In this document: positions 18,738 to 27,165 of the stretch, one piece after another
How the letters are laid out: each line of letters begins with the position of its first letter
Position numbering within the stretch: the stretch's first letter is position 1
NCBI RefSeq assembly: GCF_000026185.1
Contig: NC_010694.1
Coordinates: forward strand, 2,480,001 to 2,544,000
Reading direction: 5' to 3'
From: Erwinia tasmaniensis Et1/99
GTDB taxonomy: Bacteria > Pseudomonadota > Gammaproteobacteria > Enterobacterales > Enterobacteriaceae
DNA: 64,000 bases
The notes under the pieces: model-generated
Told to the model about the DNA's origin: nothing
Seen by the model: the letters and a program-made list of their open reading frames with translations, nothing else
Database searches by the model: none
Made by a program: the position numbers and the translations under genes

Positions 18738-19259
18738 ATGAAGCGTATTGCCATTGATATGGATGAAGTCATTGCCGACTTCCATCCTAAAATTGTTGAC
18801 ACCTGGAACAGCCATTTTCCCCAGCAGCTTAGCGCGGAAGAACTGAACCTGTTCGATCTGCATCAGGATTCTCCAGAACAGCTGGCCGAGCTGTTTGCCC
18901 TGGTGGACCATCCAACCTTCTTTGACGATCTGGCGGTGATTGCCGACAGCCAGCAGGTTATCGCCCGGCTGAGTGAGCATTACGAGATTTTTATCACCAC
19001 CGCGGCCATGCTGATGCCGAGCTCGTTCAATGCCAAATTCCGCTGGCTAAACACCCACTTCCCGGCTATTCCGCACGGCAATATCGTTTTCTGCGGCGAT
19101 AAAAGCATCATTAATGCTGACTATATGATTGATGATAATGCGATTAATTTTGCCGGGTTCTGCGGCGAGGGCATTCTCTATTCCGCCCCGCATAACCGCA
19201 AGGTGACCGGCTATCGCCGCGCTGAAAACTGGCAGGATATTGCCACCCTGCTGCTGTAG
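18738..19259 (+). CDS. 5'(3')-deoxyribonucleotidase family protein (HAD)
   Basis: HAD-superfamily nucleotidase of 173 residues. Motif I is DMDEVIADF (nucleophile Asp and general acid Asp), motif II is in FITTAAM, and the motif IV acidic cluster is DYMIDDNAINF. It probably dephosphorylates (deoxy)nucleoside monophosphates in nucleotide-pool control. Its 3' part, from about residue 95 to the stop, is duplicated 5.8 kb downstream at 24.8-25.1 kb, so this gene is the integration site of the reverse-transcriptase island and was kept intact by the imported copy of its end. Confidence 0.85.
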   Translation: MKRIAIDMDEVIADFHPKIVDTWNSHFPQQLSAEELNLFDLHQDSPEQLAELFALVDHPTFFDDLAVIADSQQVIARLSEHYEIFITTAAMLMPSSFNAKFRWLNTHFPAIPHGNIVFCGDKSIINADYMIDDNAINFAGFCGEGILYSAPHNRKVTGYRRAENWQDIATLLL

Positions 19260-19324
19260 TCAGCGGATGGAAAGGCGCGAAATCTCGCGCCTGATACGCT
19301 ATGGCTGGCGGCCCTGATGTTGCA
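19036..19324. repeat. Left 289-bp direct repeat of the island (attL side)
   Basis: Identical to 24813-25101 (constant offset 5777) except for two substitutions at 19296 and 19302; weaker identity extends upstream to about 19020. It covers the last 74 codons of the nucleotidase gene, its downstream region, and a copy of the final codons of hutG. Both mismatches lie in the last 30 bp, as expected if this outer part came with the element. Confidence 0.93.
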
Positions 19325-19525
19325 GTACTATGAATTTATTTTAATTAATTGATAAATATCAGCTTTGTTTATATTGCATTCAATTGGAATGCTAATGGCA
19401 TACTTTTAAGGCGTGTCTTTTTCCTACAAATGTAGTTTGTGGGGTTTTACTGCTGTGGTCTTTAGGTTAGATTTTTAAAGTGTTAGTATGTGGCTATATG
19501 AATAGTATTAGGACAATGACAATAC

Positions 19526-20452
19526 ATGGTTGATATAATGGATACACCATTTTGTTTTTTGAAATTCGTTAAACAAGATAGAATTGATATCTTAAAAGAT
19601 GGATATATTAGATTTACACCGCCTAAAGATTTGAATGACCCATTCGAAGTTAACCCTGTCATAATACCACATGATCCCTATAATCTTCATTTATTAGAAT
19701 CTGGATATGATTTTAATAGCCATAAATTTACAAAGAGTGATCACGAATATTCACGGAAAAGATTTAATAAGATTGAAGATTATAAATCAATGTATTCAAA
19801 ATTTTCCAATAAGTATGGGATTCTTTCCCTCTCTAGCTCTAAAGATATGTGCTCAATTCCATCAGTTGCTATTTTTAGTGAAGAAGACCCACGTCGTAAT
19901 TTATTAATGTGGTCCCACTATACAGATGAACATAGAGGTTTTATTATTGAATTCCACCGCAATTTCATTGATAATTTTGACATTTCAAAGGTATCCTACT
20001 CCGAAGAGCGACCAATAATAACCCAAGAAGAAATACAATCTGAAGCACTATTTCCTTTTTTTGTTAAGGGTGAAAAATGGTCTTATGAAAAAGAGTGGCG
20101 AATCATTAAACCTTTGGAACAAGCGGATGAAAAAGTATGTTTAAGTAATGGAAATATCGTACATTTATTTAAAATAAAAAAATCCCATATTCGTTCTATA
20201 ACTACAGGTTGCAATATGGATTCCAATAAAATAGAAGAATTAAAAAGCATTGTATTTGATGATCCAGAATTAAGAGACTGTTTATTTTATGTTTCCAAAA
20301 TCGATAATGAAGGATTTTCCTTGGATTTCAGATCATATTCGGCTCATGGTTGGACTAATGATGATGTGTTAGGATTCCCTATGATATCTCAACACCCTAC
20401 ATTAATAAATCCTGACCATGTAAAAACAAATGTAACTAAAAGTGAAGAGTAG
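19526..20452 (+). CDS. DUF2971 family protein (island cargo)
   Basis: 308-residue soluble protein with the DUF2971 hallmark near its start: an aromatic-rich strand, GYIRFTPP, then the NDPFEVNP motif (about residues 26-42). CSIPSVAIFSEEDPRRNLLMWSHYTDEHRGF and EKEWRIIKP are the other family blocks. The biochemical function of DUF2971 is not established; such genes are frequent on genomic islands and beside defence genes. It points away from the RT operon, which lies on the opposite strand, so it may be separate cargo rather than a subunit. A second ATG at 19538 is possible. Confidence 0.8.
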   Translation: MVDIMDTPFCFLKFVKQDRIDILKDGYIRFTPPKDLNDPFEVNPVIIPHDPYNLHLLESGYDFNSHKFTKSDHEYSRKRFNKIEDYKSMYSKFSNKYGILSLSSSKDMCSIPSVAIFSEEDPRRNLLMWSHYTDEHRGFIIEFHRNFIDNFDISKVSYSEERPIITQEEIQSEALFPFFVKGEKWSYEKEWRIIKPLEQADEKVCLSNGNIVHLFKIKKSHIRSITTGCNMDSNKIEELKSIVFDDPELRDCLFYVSKIDNEGFSLDFRSYSAHGWTNDDVLGFPMISQHPTLINPDHVKTNVTKSEE

Positions 20453-20487
20453 CAGAAATATAATTTAAATCACAGGCTTCTTGGTGC

Positions 20488-20612
20488 GGCTACACTGAAA
20501 GGACGGTTTGGGTATCACCGCGCCACTAAAGCCAGTTACCTCGGTTCAGAAGAGTTACCGCTCAACGGGAAGCAGGTCACTGCATCTTCATCTCAATTCA
20601 AATTCTTTTAAT
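20488..20612 (+). other. GC-richer patch, possible gene remnant
   Basis: Within the AT-rich island this stretch has chromosomal-like composition and an open frame without a start (GRFGYHRATKASYLGSEELP ... GKQVTA) ending in TAA. I do not recognise the family. It may be the tail of a gene lost when the island was rearranged. Confidence 0.3.
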
Positions 20613-20648
20613 TGACTATCTTTACATTGAACATAGATTTATAGAAAG

Positions 20649-20674
20649 CAAAAAGCCAGCTCGAAAGCTGGCTT
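20649..20674 (-). terminator. Terminator of the RT operon / ncRNA
   Basis: Perfect 9-bp stem AAGCCAGCT / AGCTGGCTT with a TTCG tetraloop, read on the minus strand and followed by TTTTGC. It lies about 190 nt beyond the second RT stop, leaving a long untranslated segment that I assign to the ncRNA. Confidence 0.9.
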
Positions 20675-20850
20675 ATGCACTATAAGAGTCAGGCTCAACA
20701 TCAGGTGTGTAGCACAATAAAGTGCCTCAACTCGAAATTTTGAACAGTGTTCGCACTGAGCAAAACAACAAGAGAATACCACTGCGAACAGTGATTGCCG
20801 CTAAAAAACATGGCAGGAGCAATATTGCCCTTCTCTCAAAGCCTATGTAA
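20650..20850 (-). ncRNA. Candidate DRT3 noncoding RNA with ACACAC template tract
   Basis: Structured, non-coding segment after the second RT gene on the same strand. Read on the minus strand it has, in order: a GCAATATTGC palindrome (20828-20819); a hairpin CACTG-TTCG-CAGTG (20793-20780); a hairpin CAGTG-CGAA-CACTG (20758-20745) whose loop region is complementary to the first; an ACACAC tract (20710-20705); and the terminator. Type 3 DRT systems include an ncRNA; as I recall, an ACACAC segment in it is reported to template GT-repeat DNA, and that is what is found here. Ends are approximate; no separate promoter was identified, so processing from the operon mRNA is possible. Confidence 0.7.
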
Positions 20851-20859
20851 TGTATCACT

Positions 20860-22869
20860 TTAATATCCGGTCCTCAACTCTTTCCTTTCTAAAAGGTTAA
20901 GATTATTAAGTTGGTCCCACTTTACAAACCAGTACTTGGTCAGTAAGTAGGTTAGATCATCATTTATTTCTTGATTATTTCTTGCAATGCCAAATTTTGC
21001 AATAAACTTTCTATAAAGCAACTCCCTAACCGTATTCGAAATATATTTACAACTCATAACATCTAAGAAGAGATGAGCAATCTCTGAGCTTTTATCCAAA
21101 TCAAAACCATCTTCAAACTTCTCTTTGATAATATTTTCAACTTCTATCCTTTTCTCAGAAAAGACAGCATGATCTTTATAGTAATATAGGAGACTAATTA
21201 TAAAGAAGTAGTTATAATTTTTTATTTTCTCTAATGCTTCATTTAATTGAAATTGATCCATTAAAAAGTTTGGGCCAAAGTTGCTCGTTGCGAGTATTAC
21301 ATTCATTTTCTCAATAGACGTAAATCCATCTCTTAGCTCTACATCTGAATTATAAAATCGCATGTTTTGTATTTGATGCATTACTGTATCTTTGAATAAA
21401 TCGAGATGAACTTGCGAATTTATTTTGTAGAACTCTTCTACCGATATTATTGCCTTGGCTATCCTATTAGAAGATGTAACATTAGGTTTAATGCAGTGGA
21501 AAAAAAACATCATTTTAATGATGATTATTATAGCACTATGGAACTTGTTTATATCGTCATGATCATTAGTATGATCATACATTTCAACAATCCTCGCTAT
21601 TCTCTTTGATAAAGCTGCCAAGAGATATGGTGCAACATTTTTATACCCATCACCAGTTTCACAACAGCGTGACTTTATCAAATCAAGTGTGCTTTTTGTT
21701 AATCTATCGGGCCTATGGATATAATTTATCTTGCTTGCGCTGTCACTATTTTTATCTATTTTGGCAAAGATATTTTCATCAAAATGAGTTAGTATTTTCT
21801 TTGCTTCTATAACCATTTCTGATTTATTTGTTAAGAATGGCCTTTCTATTTTACTTAGTTTTTTATCTCCTAAGTAAAGATTATATTTACCAAGCTCATC
21901 ACTGATGATTCCATGAACCCTTTCTGCTACACTTTCATTTATTGCAAAAATAAAGTAATCATCGACGTATCTTAAAATTTCAAAATGTGTTTTTAATTTA
22001 TACTGATAAACTTCTTCTAACTTTCTAACGATACAATCGTCTATGTTTTGAAATATCAACTCTGCGAAAACTCGGCTAAATTCAGCCCCAATTGGAATAC
22101 CATTGGTTTCGTTATTATTACTCCGTTGCATAATTGAATCTAACTCGTCACCAAACTGTTTTCCCTTGTTTAAATTAGACTTTATAAACCCCTTGCTTTT
22201 TATTGCCCATGATATTGTATGTGTATAAATGCTGTCGAAACAGTTAGCTATATCTAAGGACCACATAACATTAAATTTTTTTTCTAATGTGATATATTCC
22301 CCATTCTCAAATAACTTATAAATTCTATCATATCCTTTATAGGAAAAAAATGATGATGCATGTTTACTCCAGATCTCACTATCTAAAGTATCAATTTTTG
22401 TTTTTTTATAGGCTAATTTACCAACTATTTTCTTCTTCGTGTAAAATGAATTTGCAATTTTAACAGGTGCTCTTATCGATAATTTACTTTGAGAGCACAG
22501 AGATGTGATTGCACTTGCAAAACGATGATAGAACCCCACATAGTTATATTGTGAACGCGGATGGATTAACGATAACGTCCTTAATTTTCTTTCATCTTTA
22601 AATATTTTAAATTTCAATGGATACGTTTGTTCTGACTGTTTCGTTACTCTTACAGTATCATTAGGTAAATTTAAATCCTCCTTGGGAGCTACTATTTTCC
22701 TGAAAAATGTCACTATTGGATTATACTGACCATTACTTTGATTACTTAAATGAGAATTAATATAAAAACCATCATTAGAAAAAATGATAGGAGCATCTGA
22801 AGGAGATGTGTCCGTTAATAACGCCCTTCTATAATCTTTCTTGTCAAGCTTTACGGTTTGTATACTCAT
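20860..22869 (-). CDS. drt3b: Defence reverse transcriptase, Drt3b-like
   Basis: Large RT of 669 residues. Conserved polymerase motifs: motif A LDIANCFDSI (Asp206), motif B GIPIGAEFSRVFAE (257-270), and the catalytic box RYVDDYFIFA (YVDD at 301-304). The roughly 350-residue C-terminal half has no maturase, endonuclease or protease motif I recognise and looks alpha-helical, as in UG/Abi RTs. The start is the ATG at 22867-22869, overlapping the upstream RT stop by 4 nt (ATGA), 7 nt after AAGGA; a TTG two codons earlier is less likely. Very AT-rich. The partner RT and downstream ncRNA argue for DRT type 3, where two RTs and an RNA give phage defence. Confidence 0.85.
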   Translation of the reverse strand: MSIQTVKLDKKDYRRALLTDTSPSDAPIIFSNDGFYINSHLSNQSNGQYNPIVTFFRKIVAPKEDLNLPNDTVRVTKQSEQTYPLKFKIFKDERKLRTLSLIHPRSQYNYVGFYHRFASAITSLCSQSKLSIRAPVKIANSFYTKKKIVGKLAYKKTKIDTLDSEIWSKHASSFFSYKGYDRIYKLFENGEYITLEKKFNVMWSLDIANCFDSIYTHTISWAIKSKGFIKSNLNKGKQFGDELDSIMQRSNNNETNGIPIGAEFSRVFAELIFQNIDDCIVRKLEEVYQYKLKTHFEILRYVDDYFIFAINESVAERVHGIISDELGKYNLYLGDKKLSKIERPFLTNKSEMVIEAKKILTHFDENIFAKIDKNSDSASKINYIHRPDRLTKSTLDLIKSRCCETGDGYKNVAPYLLAALSKRIARIVEMYDHTNDHDDINKFHSAIIIIIKMMFFFHCIKPNVTSSNRIAKAIISVEEFYKINSQVHLDLFKDTVMHQIQNMRFYNSDVELRDGFTSIEKMNVILATSNFGPNFLMDQFQLNEALEKIKNYNYFFIISLLYYYKDHAVFSEKRIEVENIIKEKFEDGFDLDKSSEIAHLFLDVMSCKYISNTVRELLYRKFIAKFGIARNNQEINDDLTYLLTKYWFVKWDQLNNLNLLERKELRTGY

Positions 22870-24137
22870 TTCCAAATCCTTGTTATTTCTTTCAATCTAT
22901 TTAGGCTGTATTTTTTGTGTATTTTTTTAGTAAATCCTCTTGCGAAGCTTATTTTAAGCAAAGTTTTTACCTGGCTTTTACTCAATGAAGCATCTAATTT
23001 TTTTGATAACCGGCAACCAGAACCAAGTGTTAATGCTCTGATATAAAAATCAATGACCTTTAGTGACTCACTATCATCGTTGACTAATGGATAGTTGTAA
23101 AATATTCCCGTTGGCATCTTCCGATTTTTATCTTTATTTATTAAAAGCCTATTCGTAGATAAAAATATTATCCTGTCGAGTAATAATGTGAAATCTCTAT
23201 TCAACTCATAGTTGTAAAATGCTTTGCATAGTTTTGTTTTTATTTTATTTAATTTTTTATCACTTACCCCAATAACTACTTTTCTATATACTGAATTAGC
23301 TTTTCCTTCTGATGAAGCACATTTCTTGGCTGGTGGTATATGAGTGTCTATAACTTTTATCTTGTACCCCAAATAATCAATAATTGCTGCTAATTTTCCT
23401 TTTACATCATTTGGCGAATGAGTTCTCTTTTTTATTTTAATAATTTTGGTTTTTAAATCATTGACACATAAATTTGCTGGTAGTTTATTCTTTATTGAGG
23501 TTAAAATAGACTTCCCATCTACTTTATGATCCGTCATGATTAGGATGTCATCAACAAATCGTTTATAGAGAAACACTCCGTCAATTCTTTTTATCCATTC
23601 ATCAAATTCTTGTAAGTATAAATCAGCAAGTAAAGAGCTTAGTTCTATGCCTCTTGGCACACCTTTACCCCCAAGACTCCTATGTTCTTCCAGTACTAAG
23701 TCAATAAGTTTTTTTGAATGATATGAAAGTGAGCCTATTTTAGCAGCTTTGCTTAATAGAGAATCTATGTCGATAGATTCATAAAATGATTTTAAATCAA
23801 TACATATTACTTTGCTCTCTACCCCTTCCTGTAGGTAAGAAACTAAATTTCTAACAATTTCATTACGCTGTAACCTATCTGTTTCAATCTTATTTCTAAT
23901 ATTACTCTGTAATTTCCTTAAAATTAATTTATATGAAAGTCTATCAACATAATATACATCTTTTCCCTTAGATACAGTGTTGCTTATCACTGGTGCTGTT
24001 AATCCATGAGCTAACTGATAGGACTCTTCAATCACTTTTTCAAAGATTTGTTCATCAGCGAGATTTTTACACTTATAAAAATCACTTTGCCTTATCATTT
24101 TTGATAGGGAAAACTTATCAAAACTTTGCTCCCTCAT
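22866..24137 (-). CDS. drt3a: Defence reverse transcriptase, Drt3a-like
   Basis: RT of 423 residues, first gene of the two-RT operon. Motif A VICIDLKSFYESID (Asp114), motif B GVPRGIELSSLLADLYL (159-175), and catalytic box KRFVDDILI (FVDD, 194-197) are intact. The C-terminal third is Lys-rich and without recognised domains. Strong AGGAGG ribosome-binding site 5 nt before the ATG. It lacks group II intron maturase/HNH domains and retron hallmarks; tandem pairing with a second, larger RT and a downstream ncRNA fits Drt3a of DRT type 3. Assignment to the exact UG group needs a phylogeny. Confidence 0.85.
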   Translation of the reverse strand: MREQSFDKFSLSKMIRQSDFYKCKNLADEQIFEKVIEESYQLAHGLTAPVISNTVSKGKDVYYVDRLSYKLILRKLQSNIRNKIETDRLQRNEIVRNLVSYLQEGVESKVICIDLKSFYESIDIDSLLSKAAKIGSLSYHSKKLIDLVLEEHRSLGGKGVPRGIELSSLLADLYLQEFDEWIKRIDGVFLYKRFVDDILIMTDHKVDGKSILTSIKNKLPANLCVNDLKTKIIKIKKRTHSPNDVKGKLAAIIDYLGYKIKVIDTHIPPAKKCASSEGKANSVYRKVVIGVSDKKLNKIKTKLCKAFYNYELNRDFTLLLDRIIFLSTNRLLINKDKNRKMPTGIFYNYPLVNDDSESLKVIDFYIRALTLGSGCRLSKKLDASLSKSQVKTLLKISFARGFTKKIHKKYSLNRLKEITRIWK

Positions 24138-24220
24138 ACGATCCTCCTTTAAAGGGGTGGGTATTTTGCTGAGGCTAATAACGAATTATACAAGTTAGGG
24201 CTATTCTTAAGTAGGTACAA

Positions 24221-24604
24221 TTAGATTTTCTGCAGTGCGCCATACACTCGTTTTTCATCCAGCTCTGAGTATCTCTCTGTAGGGTCGGTTGTGTTACTGT
24301 GGTTCAGAAACCTCTTCACCACAACATAGGACGTTAACTCTTATGCAATACGGCCAAAAGTACGCCTAAGATTATGCGTGCCTAACTTCACTATACCTGC
24401 CTTCATGAAAAGATACTCTCGTAGGCTTTTGCTATCTAGATAGTGTCCTGTTTTACTTCGTGGCGAACGTTCAGGGGATCCCCATCTTCTACAGTGTGCT
24501 TTCAATTCGTTGTTGAACACTATATCCCTTCGGTCTCCTAACAAGCACTTCACCCCATCGCAGATAGGCAACACATGATTTGATCTCTTCCCTTTGCTCA
24601 GCAC
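24221..24604 (-). pseudogene. Broken tyrosine recombinase (integrase) remnant
   Basis: The minus strand encodes the catalytic half of a phage-type integrase: LSKGKRSNHVLPICDGVK, the box HNLRRTF, then VVVKRFLNHSN and the Tyr region TERYSELDEKRVYGAL before a stop at 24221-24223. A TAA at 24341-24343 interrupts the frame between the Arg box and the rest, and the N-terminal half is missing (stops just upstream of 24604). The gene cannot make an active enzyme. Position beside the right repeat marks it as the element's former integrase. Confidence 0.82.
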
Positions 24605-24812
24605 TTCACCACGCGCACTTGTTTACAGCTTCTGTAAATCTGCTAGCGATAAAAGAATCCCGCTCATGCCTTTCACTCCCTTCGTTGAATTGAGCATAGA
24701 CACACGCAGACATGACATTAAAAAATACTTAACGACATTAAACTCAGTAAAAAGCATCGTTCAATCAGATTAGGTTGAGGGAGTTTTTTCTACTGAAGTT
24801 CGTTCAATGCTT

Positions 24813-25101
24813 AATTCCGCTGGCTAAACACCCACTTCCCGGCTATTCCGCACGGCAATATCGTTTTCTGCGGCGATAAAAGCATCATTAATGCTGACTA
24901 TATGATTGATGATAATGCGATTAATTTTGCCGGGTTCTGCGGCGAGGGCATTCTCTATTCCGCCCCGCATAACCGCAAGGTGACCGGCTATCGCCGCGCT
25001 GAAAACTGGCAGGATATTGCCACCCTGCTGCTGTAGTCAGCGGATGGAAAGGCGCGAAATCTCGCGCCTGATGCGCTACGGCTGGCGGCCCTGATGTTGC
25101 A
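24813..25101. repeat. Right 289-bp direct repeat of the island (attR side)
   Basis: Second copy of the nucleotidase gene 3' end (identical to 19036-19324 except at 25073 and 25079). It is a promoterless gene fragment: the reading frame upstream has a TAA at 24812-24814 where the intact gene has AAA. Its right end is continuous with the hutG stop region, so this copy carries the resident chromosomal sequence on the outside. Confidence 0.93.
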
Positions 25102-25870
25102 ACATCGTTTCCATCAGCTGCTTTAACAGCGGCCGTACGCGCTGCGCCTTATCACTACGCCATGTAAAAAGCGGATGCTCGTCCATATAATTATCCTGCG
25201 CCAGCTCAAGCTGAAGCGCGTGCTGGTTCTCCCCCGGCTTACCGTAGGCGCGGGTAATGTATCCCCCCTTAAAACGCCCGTTCAGTACCCAGCTGAATTC
25301 CGACTGCGCAGCACAGCACTGGGTCAGCCGCTGGGTCATCTCCGGCGTACAGCTGGCCCCCCCGTTGGTTCCCAGATTGATATCCGGCAGCTGCCCCTCA
25401 AACAGTCGCGGCACCCGCGAAGCAATAGAGTGGGCGTCAAACAGCAGCGCATAGCCAAAACGCCGTTTGATCTGCGCCAGCTCATACTGAATTTTATCGT
25501 GATAGGGCTGCCAGATCTGTTGTAACCAGAGGTGACGCAGCGGGGCATCCGGCGTCATACCCGGCTTAAACGTGGGCGTACCGTCAAACAGCGTTTCCGG
25601 ATACAGCCCGGTGGTCGCAGTGGTATAGAGCGCCTGATTGTCCGGCGGGCGGTTAAGATCGATGACAAATCGCGAGTAGTTCGCTGACAGCACGCTCACC
25701 CCCATCTCGCGGGCAAAATCGTACAGATCGGGAATATGCCAGTCGGTATCCGGCAGGCTGCGCGCCTTATCACTCAGCCCGGACTCGACCTCCGGGGTAA
25801 GCCGGGTGCCCGCATGGGGAATACTAAGGAGCAGCGGCAGTGTACCGGCACTAAATTGATAAGCGTTCAT
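25076..25870 (-). CDS. hutG: N-formylglutamate deformylase HutG
   Basis: Last step of the five-step histidine pathway: N-formylglutamate to glutamate plus formate. 264 residues with the N-formylglutamate amidohydrolase motifs: [40 protein letters not shown] (metal and substrate residues) and LFDAHSI. Its ATG overlaps the hutI stop by 4 nt, forming a hutI-hutG operon. The last nine codons lie inside the right copy of the island repeat. Confidence 0.93.
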   Translation of the reverse strand: MNAYQFSAGTLPLLLSIPHAGTRLTPEVESGLSDKARSLPDTDWHIPDLYDFAREMGVSVLSANYSRFVIDLNRPPDNQALYTTATTGLYPETLFDGTPTFKPGMTPDAPLRHLWLQQIWQPYHDKIQYELAQIKRRFGYALLFDAHSIASRVPRLFEGQLPDINLGTNGGASCTPEMTQRLTQCCAAQSEFSWVLNGRFKGGYITRAYGKPGENQHALQLELAQDNYMDEHPLFTWRSDKAQRVRPLLKQLMETMLQHQGRQP

Positions 25871-27084
25871 CGTTCTTCTCCACGGAAAATGACCCGACAG
25901 GGCAGCTGCCCGCCCAGCCAGTAAACCAGTTCGGCCGGGCGTGCAAGCGGCCAGTGAACAAAATCGGCCATTTTACCGCTTTCCAGCGAGCCGATGCGCT
26001 GCGCCAGGCCCAGCGCCCGCGCGGCGTGTAGGGTCACCCCGGCCAGCGCCTCCTCCGGCGTCATGCCAAACAGCGTACAGCCCATGTTCATCATCAGACG
26101 TAGCGACAGCGCGGGTGACGTGCCGGGATTGGCATCGCTGGCCAGCGCCATCGGCACCTGATAACGACGGAACAGTTCCACCGGGGGACGCTGTTTTTCA
26201 CGCAGCAGATAGAAAGCGCCGGGCAGCAGCACCGCCACCGTACCGTGCTGCGCCATCGCCGCGACGTCACTTTCCGTGGCATACTCCACATGGTCAGCAG
26301 AGAGCGCGTCAAATTCAGCCGCCAGCGCACTGCCGCCCAGCGATGAGAGCTGTTCCGCATGCAGTTTCAACGCGAAGCCCAGTGCTTTAGCGGCGATAAA
26401 CACCCGCCGCACCTGGTCTGGCGAAAAGGCCAGGTGCTCGCAGAAGGCATCCACCGCGTCCGCCAGCCCTTCTGCCGCCACCTGGGGCAGCAGCTGGTCA
26501 CAAATTACATCAACCCATGCCTCAGGGTCGTGCCGGTACTCCGGCGGAACCGCATGTGCAGCCAGACAGGTGGCCTGAATCTGTGCGGGCACCTGCTGCG
26601 CCAGCTGGCGAATGGCCTGCAACATACGCAGCTCGCTGGCCACCTCCAGCCCGTAGCCGGATTTAATCTCAACGGTCGTCACCCCCTCCGCCAGCAAATG
26701 CTGTAAGCGCTGCCGGGCAGCGTCCACCAGCTCGGCCTGCGAGGCGCTGCGCGTGGCGCGCACCGTGGCGAGTATTCCCCCGACCTGAGCGGCAATCTCG
26801 CTGTAGCTCACGCCGTTAAGACGCTGTTCAAATTCATCGCTGCGGTCACCGCCAAACACCAGATGCGTATGGCAGTCCACCAGGCCGGGGGTGACGATCC
26901 CGCCGCCAAGATCGGTGCGCTGGCGCGCCTGGATGTGCGCCGAGTCCGCATAAGGGCCTACCCAGATAATCTGTTGGCCGCTGACCGCTATCGCACCCTG
27001 TTCAATGATGCCGTAGCGCCCATTCTGCATGGTGACGATATCCGCCCCGAACCATAAATGGTCACAGCTGAGTTGCTGATTCAT
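25867..27084 (-). CDS. hutI: Imidazolonepropionase HutI
   Basis: Metal-dependent amidohydrolase converting 4-imidazolone-5-propanoate to N-formimino-L-glutamate, 405 residues. Metal-binding HTH in [20 protein letters not shown], the later His in KLHAEQ and ADHVEYA, and the Asp of SDANPGTSP identify the enzyme. I chose the ATG at 27082-27084 (MNQQLSCD), preceded by GGGAGAAAGG; an upstream GTG would add seven residues. Divergent from hutF, with a palindromic TGTATATACA in between. Confidence 0.95.
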   Translation of the reverse strand: MNQQLSCDHLWFGADIVTMQNGRYGIIEQGAIAVSGQQIIWVGPYADSAHIQARQRTDLGGGIVTPGLVDCHTHLVFGGDRSDEFEQRLNGVSYSEIAAQVGGILATVRATRSASQAELVDAARQRLQHLLAEGVTTVEIKSGYGLEVASELRMLQAIRQLAQQVPAQIQATCLAAHAVPPEYRHDPEAWVDVICDQLLPQVAAEGLADAVDAFCEHLAFSPDQVRRVFIAAKALGFALKLHAEQLSSLGGSALAAEFDALSADHVEYATESDVAAMAQHGTVAVLLPGAFYLLREKQRPPVELFRRYQVPMALASDANPGTSPALSLRLMMNMGCTLFGMTPEEALAGVTLHAARALGLAQRIGSLESGKMADFVHWPLARPAELVYWLGGQLPCRVIFRGEER

Positions 27085-27126
27085 CCTTTCTCCCACGTCG
27101 TGCACTTTACTGCTGGCTTATAAGTA

Positions 27127-27142
27127 TGTATATGTATATACA
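27127..27142. promoter_or_regulatory. Candidate HutC operator between hutI and hutF
   Basis: Overlapping TGTATATG and the perfect palindrome TGTATATACA (27133-27142), of the TGTA-N2-TACA type described for HutC, centred between the divergent hutIG and hutFD operons (81-bp gap). Confidence 0.65.
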
Positions 27143-27165
27143 ACCTCATTGCACAGGAAGCAACC

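Larger units (their letters stand above)
19325..24812. mobile_element. AT-rich genomic island carrying a DRT3-like defence system
   Basis: About 5.5 kb of unique sequence between the 289-bp direct repeats (element length 5777 bp counting one repeat). Base composition is far more AT-rich than the flanking genes. Contents: a DUF2971 gene, a noncoding RNA region, two reverse transcriptase genes and a broken tyrosine recombinase next to the right repeat. That layout (integrase by one att, duplicated gene 3' end at both) is typical of integrative islands. It is probably immobile now because the recombinase is damaged. Confidence 0.88.

Noticed and set aside
20860-24137. Group II intron, retron or diversity-generating retroelement
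   Set aside because: No maturase/HNH domain or intron domain V/VI hairpin, no retron msr-msd layout (two RTs, RNA downstream), and no variable/template repeat pair.
19325-24812. Composite transposon or IS-mediated insertion
   Set aside because: No transposase and no terminal inverted repeats; the flanks are gene-end direct repeats with an integrase remnant, which fits site-specific integration.
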